From assembly GCF_050749805.1 (NCBI RefSeq), contig NZ_CP192738.1, positions 248,001 through 312,000 of the forward strand: DNA of 64,000 nt. The letters are read 5' to 3'. The position numbers and the translations under genes were made by a program. The notes under the pieces are model-generated. The model saw only the letters and a list, made by a program, of their open reading frames with translations, was not told the origin of the DNA and did not search any database. Origin of the DNA: Hahella sp018986435. Lineage in GTDB: Bacteria > Pseudomonadota > Gammaproteobacteria > Pseudomonadales > Oleiphilaceae. Shown here one piece after another: positions 16,838 through 25,176 of this stretch (positions within the stretch are counted from its first letter, which is position 1; each line of letters starts with the position of its first letter).

Positions 16838-17656
16838 TTAACTCACCCCACAACACTTTTTGTATTTATGGCCGCTGCCGCACACGCAGGGATCGTTGCG
16901 GCCGATTTTGCGATTGATGGGAAGCGGCGGTGGTTCGGGCTCTTCCTGTTGGCGTTGCGCGCCATATTCTTCCAGGTCCAGCAGTTCCTCGATGCTGAGT
17001 CGGGGCGTGGATCGCTCTTTGCGGAAGCCCAGGCTGATTTCCGCGTCCTCCAGATCGCCGCCGCAGATCAGGTCCACGCAGTTGTGCGCATATAACCGGC
17101 GGATGCCGTCGATGGCTTGAGTGGCGTTCAGCTCCAGCAGGCGCGCTACCAATATGCCGTTGAGGACTTTGGCGGCTCGGTTCGGAAACTCCATGTATTC
17201 GCGGAAAATCTCCACCACCTGATCTTTGTGCGCCGGTTGCGCGACGGCGATAGCCGCCAGCGCCTTGATCGCCAGTGCGGGAATCAACTCGTCTTCGGCG
17301 GGCTCCTGCAGCTTCCTCGCCAGCGGCGCGATGGCCACGGGACCGATCATGGCGAAGGCGCGATGAATTTCCGACAGGGCCCAGTCCTGAATGTAGAGAA
17401 AGTCGAAACTGTGCAGCAAAGGCATAACGGCGCGTTCCGCCTGTAACTGCCCCAGCGTACGACAGGCGTGCAACGGAGCCCATGACAGGCTGCTGTTTTC
17501 GTCTTCGAGATTAAGGCTCTCATCCGTCAAAACCTGGATAAGTTCGGGGATGTCATCCTGGTTAAAACCGTACTGCGCCACGTAGTCCGGCCAGTCGAAA
17601 TCTTTGGGGGGGCCGATATTCAGCAAGGCTTTGATTTTAGGATTATTCGTGATCAT
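16838..17656 (-). CDS. SEC-C motif protein with HEAT-like repeats
   Basis: The predicted 272-residue protein ends in a canonical SEC-C zinc motif (GRNDPCVCGSGHKYKKCC), the metal-binding tail also found at the end of SecA. The first 200 residues are alpha-helical with repeating patterns (ALAIKALAAIAVAQ, VMPLLHSFDFLYIQDWALSE) that look like HEAT repeats; a proline-rich linker (EPEPPPLP) joins the two parts. SEC-C proteins are thought to bind ribosomes, SecB or other partners, but no role is known for this type. ATG 17656 is chosen; the frame runs on to TTG 17713 without a better site. Confidence 0.75.
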   Translation of the reverse strand: MITNNPKIKALLNIGPPKDFDWPDYVAQYGFNQDDIPELIQVLTDESLNLEDENSSLSWAPLHACRTLGQLQAERAVMPLLHSFDFLYIQDWALSEIHRAFAMIGPVAIAPLARKLQEPAEDELIPALAIKALAAIAVAQPAHKDQVVEIFREYMEFPNRAAKVLNGILVARLLELNATQAIDGIRRLYAHNCVDLICGGDLEDAEISLGFRKERSTPRLSIEELLDLEEYGAQRQQEEPEPPPLPINRKIGRNDPCVCGSGHKYKKCCGVS

Positions 17657-17782
17657 AAAATGCGTTGGTTCCAACTTATCCTTCGGTCGGGAATAAAAGG
17701 GCGTTGCGCGCAATTGAGTCGCGCCCCGAAAAAGTGCTTAAATGCGCGGCGGAAGGATATCAGGTGAGATCGCGACGCTTAA

Positions 17783-18589
17783 GTGGAAATTGCAAACTTC
17801 AACAACGCGGATGCGGAAGCATGCTCTAATCGATCAGAAAACCGGCGCAGCAGGCTGTTTTGGGCGGCGACGCTGAGTTCCGCACTGGCGCATTTGGGGT
17901 TTTTGTTATTACCTTCGCTGGAAAAATCACCGGCTCCGCGAGCGCAAACCTCCACAATCAGCGTCCAGCTGAATTTTTCCACAAGTCGTCCGCAGGCCCC
18001 TGTAGAGCCCTTGGCTGAGCCGGAGACTCCCGCGAACGATACGCCGCTGGCGGAATCCGAGCCCGCGCCGCCAGCGACCGCGCCTCCGCCAACCCCTAAA
18101 CCGCCGCCAACGAAGCCCGCAGAGCCCAGGCAGAGCGTCGCTAAAGCGCCAACGCCCCCCACTGAACCTGAGACGCCGCCGACACCGGACACACAGCAAA
18201 AGAAGCCTGCCGTGACGACCCTGAGAGTGCAGGACGCTCCAGTCGTAGAACCACCAAAGAAAAGGCTGCTGGATAGCGCCCTGGGATACGCCCGCGACAA
18301 TGCGACGGCTGATGACGATGAGGCGACGCCAAAACGTTTTGACCGCCGTCTGGATCAGGCGCTCACGGACGCCAAAATCTATAACCAGGAGGGGGAATAC
18401 CCGCCTGACGCCGTGGAGAGTTTTGAGGACAGCGCCGGGCGCCGTTTCGTTAAAGTGCAGGGAGGCGGTTGCTTTGAACTGGTGCACGAGGAAATGAATC
18501 GGCGCAAAGGCGACGTCTGGTACTTTTCCGACGGTTGCGGAGGCTCCGATGACGATAAAATCAAAATCGACTTTAAGAATCTGAATTAG
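17783..18589 (+). CDS. TonB-like proline-rich membrane-anchored protein
   Basis: The predicted 268-residue protein has a short cytoplasmic start, one membrane helix (about 27-45), then a long Pro/Glu/Thr/Lys region (about 70-155) like the periplasm-spanning part of TonB. The C-terminus, from about 190, is acidic (FDRRLDQAL, KVQGGGCFELV, SDGCGGSDDD) with a cysteine pair, and does not resemble the TonB domain that grips receptors. It could span the periplasm to contact the outer membrane or wall, but the partner is unknown; no exbB/exbD genes are nearby. GTG 17783 is the start. It is divergent from the SEC-C gene and convergent with the YceI gene. Confidence 0.65.
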   Translation: MEIANFNNADAEACSNRSENRRSRLFWAATLSSALAHLGFLLLPSLEKSPAPRAQTSTISVQLNFSTSRPQAPVEPLAEPETPANDTPLAESEPAPPATAPPPTPKPPPTKPAEPRQSVAKAPTPPTEPETPPTPDTQQKKPAVTTLRVQDAPVVEPPKKRLLDSALGYARDNATADDDEATPKRFDRRLDQALTDAKIYNQEGEYPPDAVESFEDSAGRRFVKVQGGGCFELVHEEMNRRKGDVWYFSDGCGGSDDDKIKIDFKNLN

Positions 18590-18631
18590 GAAGGGGTGTT
18601 ACGGCGTCGCCGAATAAACGCAGAAAGCGTG

Positions 18632-18653
18632 ATCCCCCGCCTGGGCGGGGGAT
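18632..18653. terminator. Hairpin between convergent genes
   Basis: ATCCCCCGCC (18632-18641) and GGCGGGGGAT (18644-18653) form a perfect 10-bp stem with a two-base loop between the convergent TonB-like and YceI genes. There is no clear T-run on either side, so its role as a bidirectional terminator is likely but not certain. Confidence 0.55.
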
Positions 18654-18662
18654 GCGGCCGCC

Positions 18663-19238
18663 TTATTTAGCGTCAAACGTCAAATTGAAGGTGACGGGAA
18701 CGGAAATGCTGATGGAAGGCAGTTTGGCGAGATCCTTCAGCTTCATGACGCCGTCTTTCAGAGCGAAATCCGCGGCGTTGATAACCAGCGGCTGCAGCGT
18801 GGAAACCACGACCTGCTTGTCGGAGACGCGATTGATCACGACTTCCGCTTTCACTTCTTTCTTCACATCGTGCAGTTCCAGAGAACCGTCAATGCTGGTG
18901 ATGATGGACGCGCCGGGAGTGACTTTTTTCAGCAGCTCAGGATCGAGTTTTACGCTGTAGGTCGCTTTCGGGAACTGTCCGGTCTGGAAAAGCTCTTTCT
19001 TCATCCGTTCATTACGGATGTCGATGCTGGTGGCCACGCTGTTCAGGTCGATTTCCAGTACGGCGTCGCCCGCGTCGCTGATGCTGCCGCTCAACTGACC
19101 GAAGTGGTGCACTTCCGCCACGTCGGTGGCCTTGATGGAGACAAAGCTTAACTTAGATTCTTCGTTGTTCAGCTGCCAGCTTGCGAATACAGAGCTGCTG
19201 ATGCAACACAAACCCGCCAATAACCATTTTGCTTTCAC
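18663..19238 (-). CDS. YceI-family periplasmic protein
   Basis: The predicted 191-residue protein has a signal peptide (about 1-19, ending SVFA) followed by a YceI domain, a lipocalin-like barrel that binds isoprenoid or other lipid chains. Family signs are WQLNNEESKLSF at the mature start, FGQLSGSIS, IDIRNERM and KATYSVKL. Members are often induced by base or osmotic stress, but no induction signal is visible here. Length is normal. It is transcribed alone from a roughly 450-base upstream gap. Confidence 0.88.
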   Translation of the reverse strand: MKAKWLLAGLCCISSSVFASWQLNNEESKLSFVSIKATDVAEVHHFGQLSGSISDAGDAVLEIDLNSVATSIDIRNERMKKELFQTGQFPKATYSVKLDPELLKKVTPGASIITSIDGSLELHDVKKEVKAEVVINRVSDKQVVVSTLQPLVINAADFALKDGVMKLKDLAKLPSISISVPVTFNLTFDAK

Positions 19239-19691
19239 GTTTTCACCTCGCTGTGAATGTATAAATTAATCCCTGGTTTCGGAACGTAACTGGGGATGGG
19301 TACTGCAAAAGGCGGTTACTGTACCAGAAAATGACCTGGATTAAATAAAGTAAAAATATAAAGCTTTTGTTAAATTTTACTAATATTCAATGGGTTGCAA
19401 GACAGCTTGTTACTTTTTCAGGGCGGATTAGGCAAGATGAAACGACCTGCTGAAGGGGCCAATTAGAGGCGCTGCGCTTTCTTAAGTCGGTCGGGAAAAA
19501 GAAGTAGCTCGAAAAAATGTAGGTTGGAAAAGCGAAGCGCCTTCCAACGCTGCTGACCAGCCAGTGATTCGCTCTCAAGTCAGTATTAAGTTGGCGGTTG
19601 TGAAAAACGGGGCGTTGGATGGCGCGTTGCTTATCCAACCTACGTTTCTCTAAGACCCTGGTTTCCCAGATCGCATTGAAAGAAGAAAATA
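19239..19691. other. Non-coding gap with an A+T-rich promoter region and a long inverted repeat
   Basis: The first 150 bases upstream of the YceI gene are A+T-rich (TAAATAAAGTAAAAATATAAAGC) and probably hold its promoter. The rest contains the inverted repeat listed separately. The open frames in this gap contain no recognisable protein. Confidence 0.5.
19519..19643. repeat. Long imperfect inverted repeat (possible dispersed palindromic element)
   Basis: The left end 19519-19541 (starting GTAGGTTGGAAAAGC) matches the reverse complement of the right end 19621-19643 (ending TTATCCAACCTAC) over about 23 bases with three differences. A second inner pair follows (CCTTCCAACGC at 19540-19550 with GCGTTGGATGG at 19612-19622). 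The whole 125-base unit could fold into a long hairpin. I recall GTAGGTTGG...CCAACCTAC ends as common in dispersed intergenic repeats of proteobacteria, so this may be a MITE or REP-like copy. Only one copy is in this window. Confidence 0.6.
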
Positions 19692-20213
19692 CTATGGGCA
19701 CTGGAATGGGTGTGTATCCAAATACTCTTCTAATCCAAACTGATTTTTTCCCTCCAGCACGTCTGCTTTTAACCCGACATAGTAAGACTGGTATGTCACG
19801 CTGCAGGGAATGCTTGCGTCTGAAATAACCCCAACGCCGCCGCCAAAAATTGTAAGCTCAGGGTCGTTTCTGTTTTCTGGCGTATCATCCAGGCTCGTTG
19901 TCCATCTGCCTTTAATTTCTACGCGCTGGCCGTCTTCCCCGACGTAGTAATATTTTACGTCTTCTGCGGCTATCCAACCTTCGTTCAGCTTCCCTTGGGT
20001 TAGCAAAACGCCTGATGGGGGAATTTCATAAATCCGACTACCCTTCACATGCCTGACAGGCTCTCCAGCAGGCGTGTTAAACAGGATATAAAACTTACCT
20101 ACAAAATTATCTGGCAATAGATAGATTTCTGGTTCTGGCGAAACCGCTTTTTCTCCGCAGGCGGCAATAGGCGACATAATAATCAGCAAGAGACCAATAT
20201 GTAACTTTTTCAT
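19692..20213 (-). CDS. Hypothetical lipoprotein (DUF6843-like)
   Basis: The predicted 173-residue protein has a lipoprotein signal with lipobox IAAC (Cys19). The mature part begins with IYLLPDNFVGKFYILFN and GEPVRHVKGSRIYEIPPSG, a pattern I recall from a family of small secreted proteins of unknown function (DUF6843). It overlaps the stop of the upstream gene by 4 bases, so the two are translated together. Base composition is more A+T-rich than the surroundings. Confidence 0.6.
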   Translation of the reverse strand: MKKLHIGLLLIIMSPIAACGEKAVSPEPEIYLLPDNFVGKFYILFNTPAGEPVRHVKGSRIYEIPPSGVLLTQGKLNEGWIAAEDVKYYYVGEDGQRVEIKGRWTTSLDDTPENRNDPELTIFGGGVGVISDASIPCSVTYQSYYVGLKADVLEGKNQFGLEEYLDTHPFQCP

Positions 20214-21043
20214 TTAGAAAAACACTCTGTAATCTTTTTATAATCCTCTAGGCCCATACAATGGTTTCTATTTGGATTAGAAACTAAAAAGCGATGGTTC
20301 CACTTAGTAATATTCTCGTACACCAGCTTGTCAGAGTTATTACGACGTCGCAGTAGTTCGTCTCCTACTGTTCCGACAAAATTTCCTTGAGAATCTAAGG
20401 GTAAACGAATAGCGCACGCTATCATGGGGTAGTCTAAATTCAAAGCCAAGCTAACTGGAGCCGCGCCTTTACGCACATGTACGCCCAGAAATACCGCCTT
20501 ACCTAGCTTATCGACGACAAAGGCTTCGCAATTCGGAAATCCGTCACCAGTTACATAAAGGACAATATCTATATGATTATTTGTGCGGTCGACATCAACA
20601 GCCAGTTTATAGCGTACATCTAAGGTCGGGACGTAGGTGACGCCTATGCTCTCCTTAAGCTCAGGAGAGGCGGGCATTGCGTGGTTTTCTCCTCCATAAT
20701 GCCCTTCAATTTGTATGCTGCATATATTTTGCTGGGTTCTTATTGGTCGGATATGTTGAATAACTCCTTTGGGCGCCAGACGTCCCAAATATTCTCTATA
20801 ATCCTTGCTCCATGGAGCCTTGGAGCGGTCAGATTTAGTCTCCGGGTACTTTATTTCCCCTGTTTCAGTATTTAATTTAAATTTTTGCCAGATCCGCGAA
20901 GTGACTAGCTCTGTACCGCTAGGGTTTAAGGAAAACCCTCTTTTGTCACCTTCAAACATCAGGCCACTCCAACCAAAATCTTTTTCGGGGTGGAATGAGC
21001 GTATGTTGAATTCATAAGTAGATAGTTTAGTGAGGGGCTGCAT
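20210..21043 (-). CDS. Hypothetical protein
   Basis: The predicted 277-residue protein has no signal peptide or membrane segment. It reads as a beta-rich soluble protein, with segments such as GYSGL-like FGWSGLMFEGDKRGF near the start and YVTGDGFPNCEAFVVD in the middle. I do not recognise a family. ATG 21043 is chosen because AAGGA precedes it at good distance; the frame extends to TTG 21061. It overlaps the downstream lipoprotein gene, and both are A+T-rich, so they probably arrived together. A role in surface or intercellular interaction is possible from the lipoprotein partner, but is speculation. Confidence 0.6.
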   Translation of the reverse strand: MQPLTKLSTYEFNIRSFHPEKDFGWSGLMFEGDKRGFSLNPSGTELVTSRIWQKFKLNTETGEIKYPETKSDRSKAPWSKDYREYLGRLAPKGVIQHIRPIRTQQNICSIQIEGHYGGENHAMPASPELKESIGVTYVPTLDVRYKLAVDVDRTNNHIDIVLYVTGDGFPNCEAFVVDKLGKAVFLGVHVRKGAAPVSLALNLDYPMIACAIRLPLDSQGNFVGTVGDELLRRRNNSDKLVYENITKWNHRFLVSNPNRNHCMGLEDYKKITECFSK

Positions 21044-21206
21044 ATCAATCCTTAGATTCAATAGGGTTCGCTAGTTACTTATTTGCAGTGGTCTTGATTA
21101 CCTAGGCACTGTAATTGTGAGAGTATTCAGAAGAGGGGGGCTGCTTTCAATTGGCTAAAAGACATAGTGCTGAAAGACTGAGAAAAGAAGTGGTTGGCCA
21201 GCGCGG

Positions 21207-21249
21207 AAAACAAACCGACGCTTGAGCCATTGCTGGCGCCAAGCGTCGG
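21207..21249 (-). terminator. Terminator of the pullulanase gene
   Basis: Read on the minus strand, CCGACGCTTG (21240-21249) pairs with CAAGCGTCGG (21215-21224) around a 15-base loop and is followed by TTTGTTTT (21214-21207). It lies 28 bases past the pullulanase stop codon. Confidence 0.8.
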
Positions 21250-21276
21250 ATGGAATGAATGGCTTGTCTGAAGAGG

Positions 21277-24200
21277 TTACTTCATTTCAGCCACAGTGGC
21301 AGTGGTCAGGGTCAGTGTGGTCGCATCTTTATCGGAAGCGTTAAAGCGGAAGGTGACTTGGCTTTCTTCCGTCAGGGTCAGGCTGAGGTTATCGCCGCCG
21401 GCGGTAAGTGCGGCGGTTTCCCCCGGCGTCAGCGTCAGGCCACCGCCGAAGTTGATGGCGGCCCAGTCCGCATCGGCGATTTTCAGGCCGTAGCTCCCCG
21501 CAGCCAGGGTCAAAGTAGCGACATAGTCGCCATTGCTGCTGAAGGTCAGGGGCGTTTCAGTTCCCCAGCCGTTCATATCGCCACGCAGATACAGGGTGGT
21601 CGGGCCATACGGTGGAATCGCAGAGGGATCTTTGTTGTCGTAATTCACCGGCAGGCCGGTTCCTTGCGACGCGCCCTGGGGTTTGACGAAGACCGCGCTG
21701 GTGAGGGCGGGGACGGTGAAGCTATCGCCGCTGCTTGTTGCGCTCGCCGCCACAGGATCGGCGCCGGACGCCTGCGCGTCGATCAGTTGGAAACCGCTGG
21801 CGCCGGGAACGGCGATGGTCTGCTGCGCGCCGCTGGCGTTGATGATGACCACGATGGCGTCATGGTTGGGGTCCAGGTCGGTCAGGCCGGCTCCATCGTC
21901 GATGGACATGGCGATCAGACCGGGAATCTGGCTTGCACCCACATTATGGAAGTCTACTCGCGCTTTGATATCGGCGGCGTTCTCCAGACGGAACAGTTTG
22001 CTGCCGCTACGGACGCGCAGGAAGTCGCGGAATACGGCGGCGGCGTCAGTGATCTGCGCGGTGGACGCCTGCGCATTGACGTTGGCGATCACATTCTGGA
22101 TCAGCGGCCAGTTGGCGCCGTCTTTGTCTTCTCTGGGCAGACCGACGTTCCAGTTATTGTCGGTGTAGCTGAAGTCCACTTTATTGAACCAGTCGCCGGA
22201 GTCGTAACTGTCGCGCTGCATGGATTTGGAGCGCAGGATGTCCGATCCCATGTGCAGGAACGGCACGCCCTGACTGAGCAATGGAATGCTGAGCGCGAGC
22301 ATCTGCATACGTGCGCGATCCTGGGCGTTGACGTCCGAAGCGGCCTTGTATTGGTTGTTATCCCACAGGGTCTGGTTGTCATGCTTGGAGACATAGTTGA
22401 TGGTGTCGGCGGGATCTTTCGCATAGGCGGTGGGCTGCCCGTTGTAATCCAGGTTGGAGCCGACATTGGTGGCGCCGGACGCGTCTACCAGTACGAAGTC
22501 GGTGAGGTTTCCGGCCATGCCGACGCGGATATTATCGCTCAGGTGCAGCAAGGAAGATTTTTCCGCCTCGGAACCACTGTTGAGCTCGTTGGGCAGGTTA
22601 TACAGTCCGTTAGCGAAGCCCTGGTTGGCGCGCAGGCTGTCGGCGGAATCGAAGGGGCCGCCGCCGCGAACCGCATCCCGCAGGCGGTCGGTGAAGGTGC
22701 CGATCTGGCTGCCGCCGAGATTGAGCTGCGTGGCCTGGACGAAGCGGGCGTCGTTCTGCACTTCGCCGAAATTCCAGCCTTCGCCATAGAAGTAGACGTT
22801 GCTGCGCACGGCGCGCACTTTGGCGAGCGCTGACTCGATGCCGGCCTTGGGATGGTGACCCATCAGGTCGAAGCGGAAAGAGTCAATGTGATAGTCACGA
22901 GCCCACACCACCAGCGAGTCTTCCATCAGTTTTTGGAACATGGCGGCTTCGGTGGCGGTATTGGAACAGCAGGTGGAGTTCTCCACCGCGCCGGATTCAG
23001 GATTCAGACGCTGGTAATAGCCGGGAACGATTTTATCCAGCACTGATTTTTCCGCCGCGCCGGCGGCGTTGGTGTGGTTGTACACCACATCCATCACCAC
23101 ATTCAGTCCCATGTCATGCAGCGCTTTCACCATGCGACGGAACTCCAGAATGCGCGACGTTCCTTCCGGATCATTGGCGTAGCCGCCTTCCGGCGCGGTG
23201 TAATGGTATGGATCGTAGCCCCAGTTGAAACTGTCCAGCGCCCGCAGATCGTTCATCAAGGCCTGGGCGCAACCGGTGGCGGGATCACAGGCTTCCAGTA
23301 CGCTGCGCAGGGTAGCGGAGTCCGCTACGGTCCCGTCGCCGCACAGAGTGGCCGCACTGTTGAGGGCGCAGAACTCCGCTTTGGTGCTGTCCAGATCGGC
23401 GCGGGAGCCGCTGCGCTCATCAACGGTGGCGATGTCGAAGACCGGCAACAGGTGGACATGGGTCAAGCCGGCGTCTTTCAGCGCCTGCAAGTGCGTCATG
23501 CTTTCACGGCCAGGCTCGGTGTAGGCCAGGAACTTGCCATTGTAGGCGGCTGTGCCGTTCTTATCCGCACCGCTGAAATCGCGTACATGGGTTTCGTAAA
23601 TGATGATGTCCTCCGGCGCTGACACGGCGTAAGCGGAGGTGTCGGCGTCTGCGCTCCAGTCGCCCGGTTGCAGGGCGACGTCGCTCAAATCCGCCACCTG
23701 ACTGTATTCGCTGTTGGTGGAGAGACTGAGGGAGTAGGGGTCGGTAACATCGAAGGTTTCCACGGCGCCGGTCTGGTAGTGGTAGACCTTCACTTCATAG
23801 CGGTAGTAGCGGCCGTTGTCGTTCTGATCGCTGGCGAAGGTCCAGACGCCGCTGCTTGGGTCTGCGGCCATGGCGTCGGCGGAAAGCAGGTTCTTATCCG
23901 CGTCGTAGCGTTTTACTTTGACGCTTTGCGCGGTGGGCGCCCAGAGTTTATAGGTGGTGTTTCCGGCGGTGACCGCGCCCAGTTGCGCATCCGCTGCGGC
24001 GTCCGCATACAGCGCGTCCAACGCGCCGCGGGTCTGCACTTGTGTGGCGCCGCGTAATTCGCCGCCGGCGCTGAATTGCGCCACGATCAGTTGTTCTTTC
24101 AGCAACGCTTTGGCGTCGGCGGAGTCGGGCAAAGCCCAGGCGCTGTAGGAGGCCAGATGCGGAAAGCGAGCTTTGACCTGATCGCTCAGGCTGGCGGAGG

Positions 24201-24855
24201 TCAGTTCTATCGCATCGCCGCCGCTCAGCTCGCCAGTGGTGGCGTTCACGGTAATCGCGGCGCTGGCGGAGTGATACAGACGCACGCTGCCGGAGCCGTT
24301 ATAGGCGATGAGGTTGGCGTCCAGCCAATGGGCTTTCGCGCCTTCCAATGCGACGGGAGGGCTCTCCAGCGGGTCAGGGTAGAGCACGGCCACGCCGCTG
24401 AAAGAAAAGGCGTCATCGCCCAGCGTCGCTTTAGTGTAGGTGTGGTCCTGGCCGCCAAGATCCTTGTCGTCGCCGTTGTGCATGATCAGATTGAACGAGG
24501 ACCAGGCGGCGCTGTCGAAATCCACCACGTAGTAGGCGCCGTATTTAGTGCTCACGCCCGTGGCGGGCAAGGGCTTGGCCCAGCTGGTTTCGCCGCCGCT
24601 GATATAGTCGCCGGGGCTAAAAGCGGCGCCGGAGGCGTTCCACAGGTGCAATCCCCAGCCTTCGTAGTTGTTGTCTTCGCGTTTGTAGTAAATAACGGCC
24701 TGGGAGGCGGTGGGAGTGTAGAGGCCATCGTCGCCGTTCGAGGAGCCGTCGCCCTTGTCGCCGCCCCCGTTGGAGCAACCGAACAGGGCCAGAAGTGTTA
24801 ACGCCAGCAAAGCGCTGACGCCTTGCCTGCAGTTCCATGTAAAACAACGTTTCAT
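21277..24855 (-). CDS. pulA: Lipoprotein pullulanase (GH13, alpha-1,6-glucosidase)
   Basis: The predicted 1192-residue enzyme cuts alpha-1,6 branches in pullulan, glycogen or starch. The N-terminus is a lipoprotein signal (lipobox LFGC, Cys27) and a low-complexity Gly/Ser/Asp linker. A CBM41-like starch-binding domain follows (YYKREDNNYEGWGLHLWN), then a CBM48-like domain and the GH13 barrel. The GH13 motifs are DVVYNHTN, FRFDLMGHH with nucleophile Asp663, YFYGEGW with acid/base Glu692 and SKHDNQ with Asp826. A C-terminal domain (from about 1070) resembles an additional starch-binding beta-sandwich (LYLRGDMNGWG). The enzyme would sit on the cell surface or in the outer-membrane periplasmic leaflet. 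It lies downstream of a sugar-binding protein gene on the same strand, 321 bases away. Confidence 0.93.
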   Translation of the reverse strand: MKRCFTWNCRQGVSALLALTLLALFGCSNGGGDKGDGSSNGDDGLYTPTASQAVIYYKREDNNYEGWGLHLWNASGAAFSPGDYISGGETSWAKPLPATGVSTKYGAYYVVDFDSAAWSSFNLIMHNGDDKDLGGQDHTYTKATLGDDAFSFSGVAVLYPDPLESPPVALEGAKAHWLDANLIAYNGSGSVRLYHSASAAITVNATTGELSGGDAIELTSASLSDQVKARFPHLASYSAWALPDSADAKALLKEQLIVAQFSAGGELRGATQVQTRGALDALYADAAADAQLGAVTAGNTTYKLWAPTAQSVKVKRYDADKNLLSADAMAADPSSGVWTFASDQNDNGRYYRYEVKVYHYQTGAVETFDVTDPYSLSLSTNSEYSQVADLSDVALQPGDWSADADTSAYAVSAPEDIIIYETHVRDFSGADKNGTAAYNGKFLAYTEPGRESMTHLQALKDAGLTHVHLLPVFDIATVDERSGSRADLDSTKAEFCALNSAATLCGDGTVADSATLRSVLEACDPATGCAQALMNDLRALDSFNWGYDPYHYTAPEGGYANDPEGTSRILEFRRMVKALHDMGLNVVMDVVYNHTNAAGAAEKSVLDKIVPGYYQRLNPESGAVENSTCCSNTATEAAMFQKLMEDSLVVWARDYHIDSFRFDLMGHHPKAGIESALAKVRAVRSNVYFYGEGWNFGEVQNDARFVQATQLNLGGSQIGTFTDRLRDAVRGGGPFDSADSLRANQGFANGLYNLPNELNSGSEAEKSSLLHLSDNIRVGMAGNLTDFVLVDASGATNVGSNLDYNGQPTAYAKDPADTINYVSKHDNQTLWDNNQYKAASDVNAQDRARMQMLALSIPLLSQGVPFLHMGSDILRSKSMQRDSYDSGDWFNKVDFSYTDNNWNVGLPREDKDGANWPLIQNVIANVNAQASTAQITDAAAVFRDFLRVRSGSKLFRLENAADIKARVDFHNVGASQIPGLIAMSIDDGAGLTDLDPNHDAIVVIINASGAQQTIAVPGASGFQLIDAQASGADPVAASATSSGDSFTVPALTSAVFVKPQGASQGTGLPVNYDNKDPSAIPPYGPTTLYLRGDMNGWGTETPLTFSSNGDYVATLTLAAGSYGLKIADADWAAINFGGGLTLTPGETAALTAGGDNLSLTLTEESQVTFRFNASDKDATTLTLTTATVAEMK

Positions 24856-25176
24856 AGAGGTACGCCTTTCCGATTATATTTGTTGTTGCTTTGAGTGCGT
24901 GTGGTGGAGCTATGCTATAGGCAATACGCGACACCCACCAAGCCGCCGTCCAAGCCGTGCTGGCGTCATATTGTATTTGTTAATCAATGGGTTACGTAGT
25001 TTCTACGGAAGGCGTTTAAATCCAGACAGTAAAATTCCCCCCTAAAATCCCCCCTGGAGGAGATGGCGCAGTCTTATCCTCCTTGCTGGCGGCGCAGGTC
25101 GGCGTAAAAAAGATGAAAATACGCCCCCGGGGTCATCCCCCGGAGGTGTTGGCGGGCAGTGTCGCCGCGGAGGGCG
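24856..25176. other. Non-coding gap between pullulanase and sugar-binding protein genes
   Basis: The 321-base gap holds the terminator-like hairpin of the sugar-binding protein gene near 25108-25146 and, presumably, the promoter of the pullulanase gene nearer 24856. An A+T-rich stretch lies at 24955-25000. I see no gene. Confidence 0.5.
25108..25146 (-). terminator. Hairpin after the sugar-binding protein gene
   Basis: On the minus strand a G-rich stem (CCGGGG at 25138-25143 with CCCCGG at 25127-25132, plus flanking pairs) is followed by TATTTTCATCTTTTTT. It lies 31 bases past the stop codon and fits a Rho-independent terminator. Confidence 0.65.

Noticed and set aside
21259..22833. A 524-codon open frame on the plus strand
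   Set aside because: It is the mirror of the pullulanase gene, whose catalytic motifs and lipobox are clear; the product is low-complexity Gly/Val/Ala without a family match.
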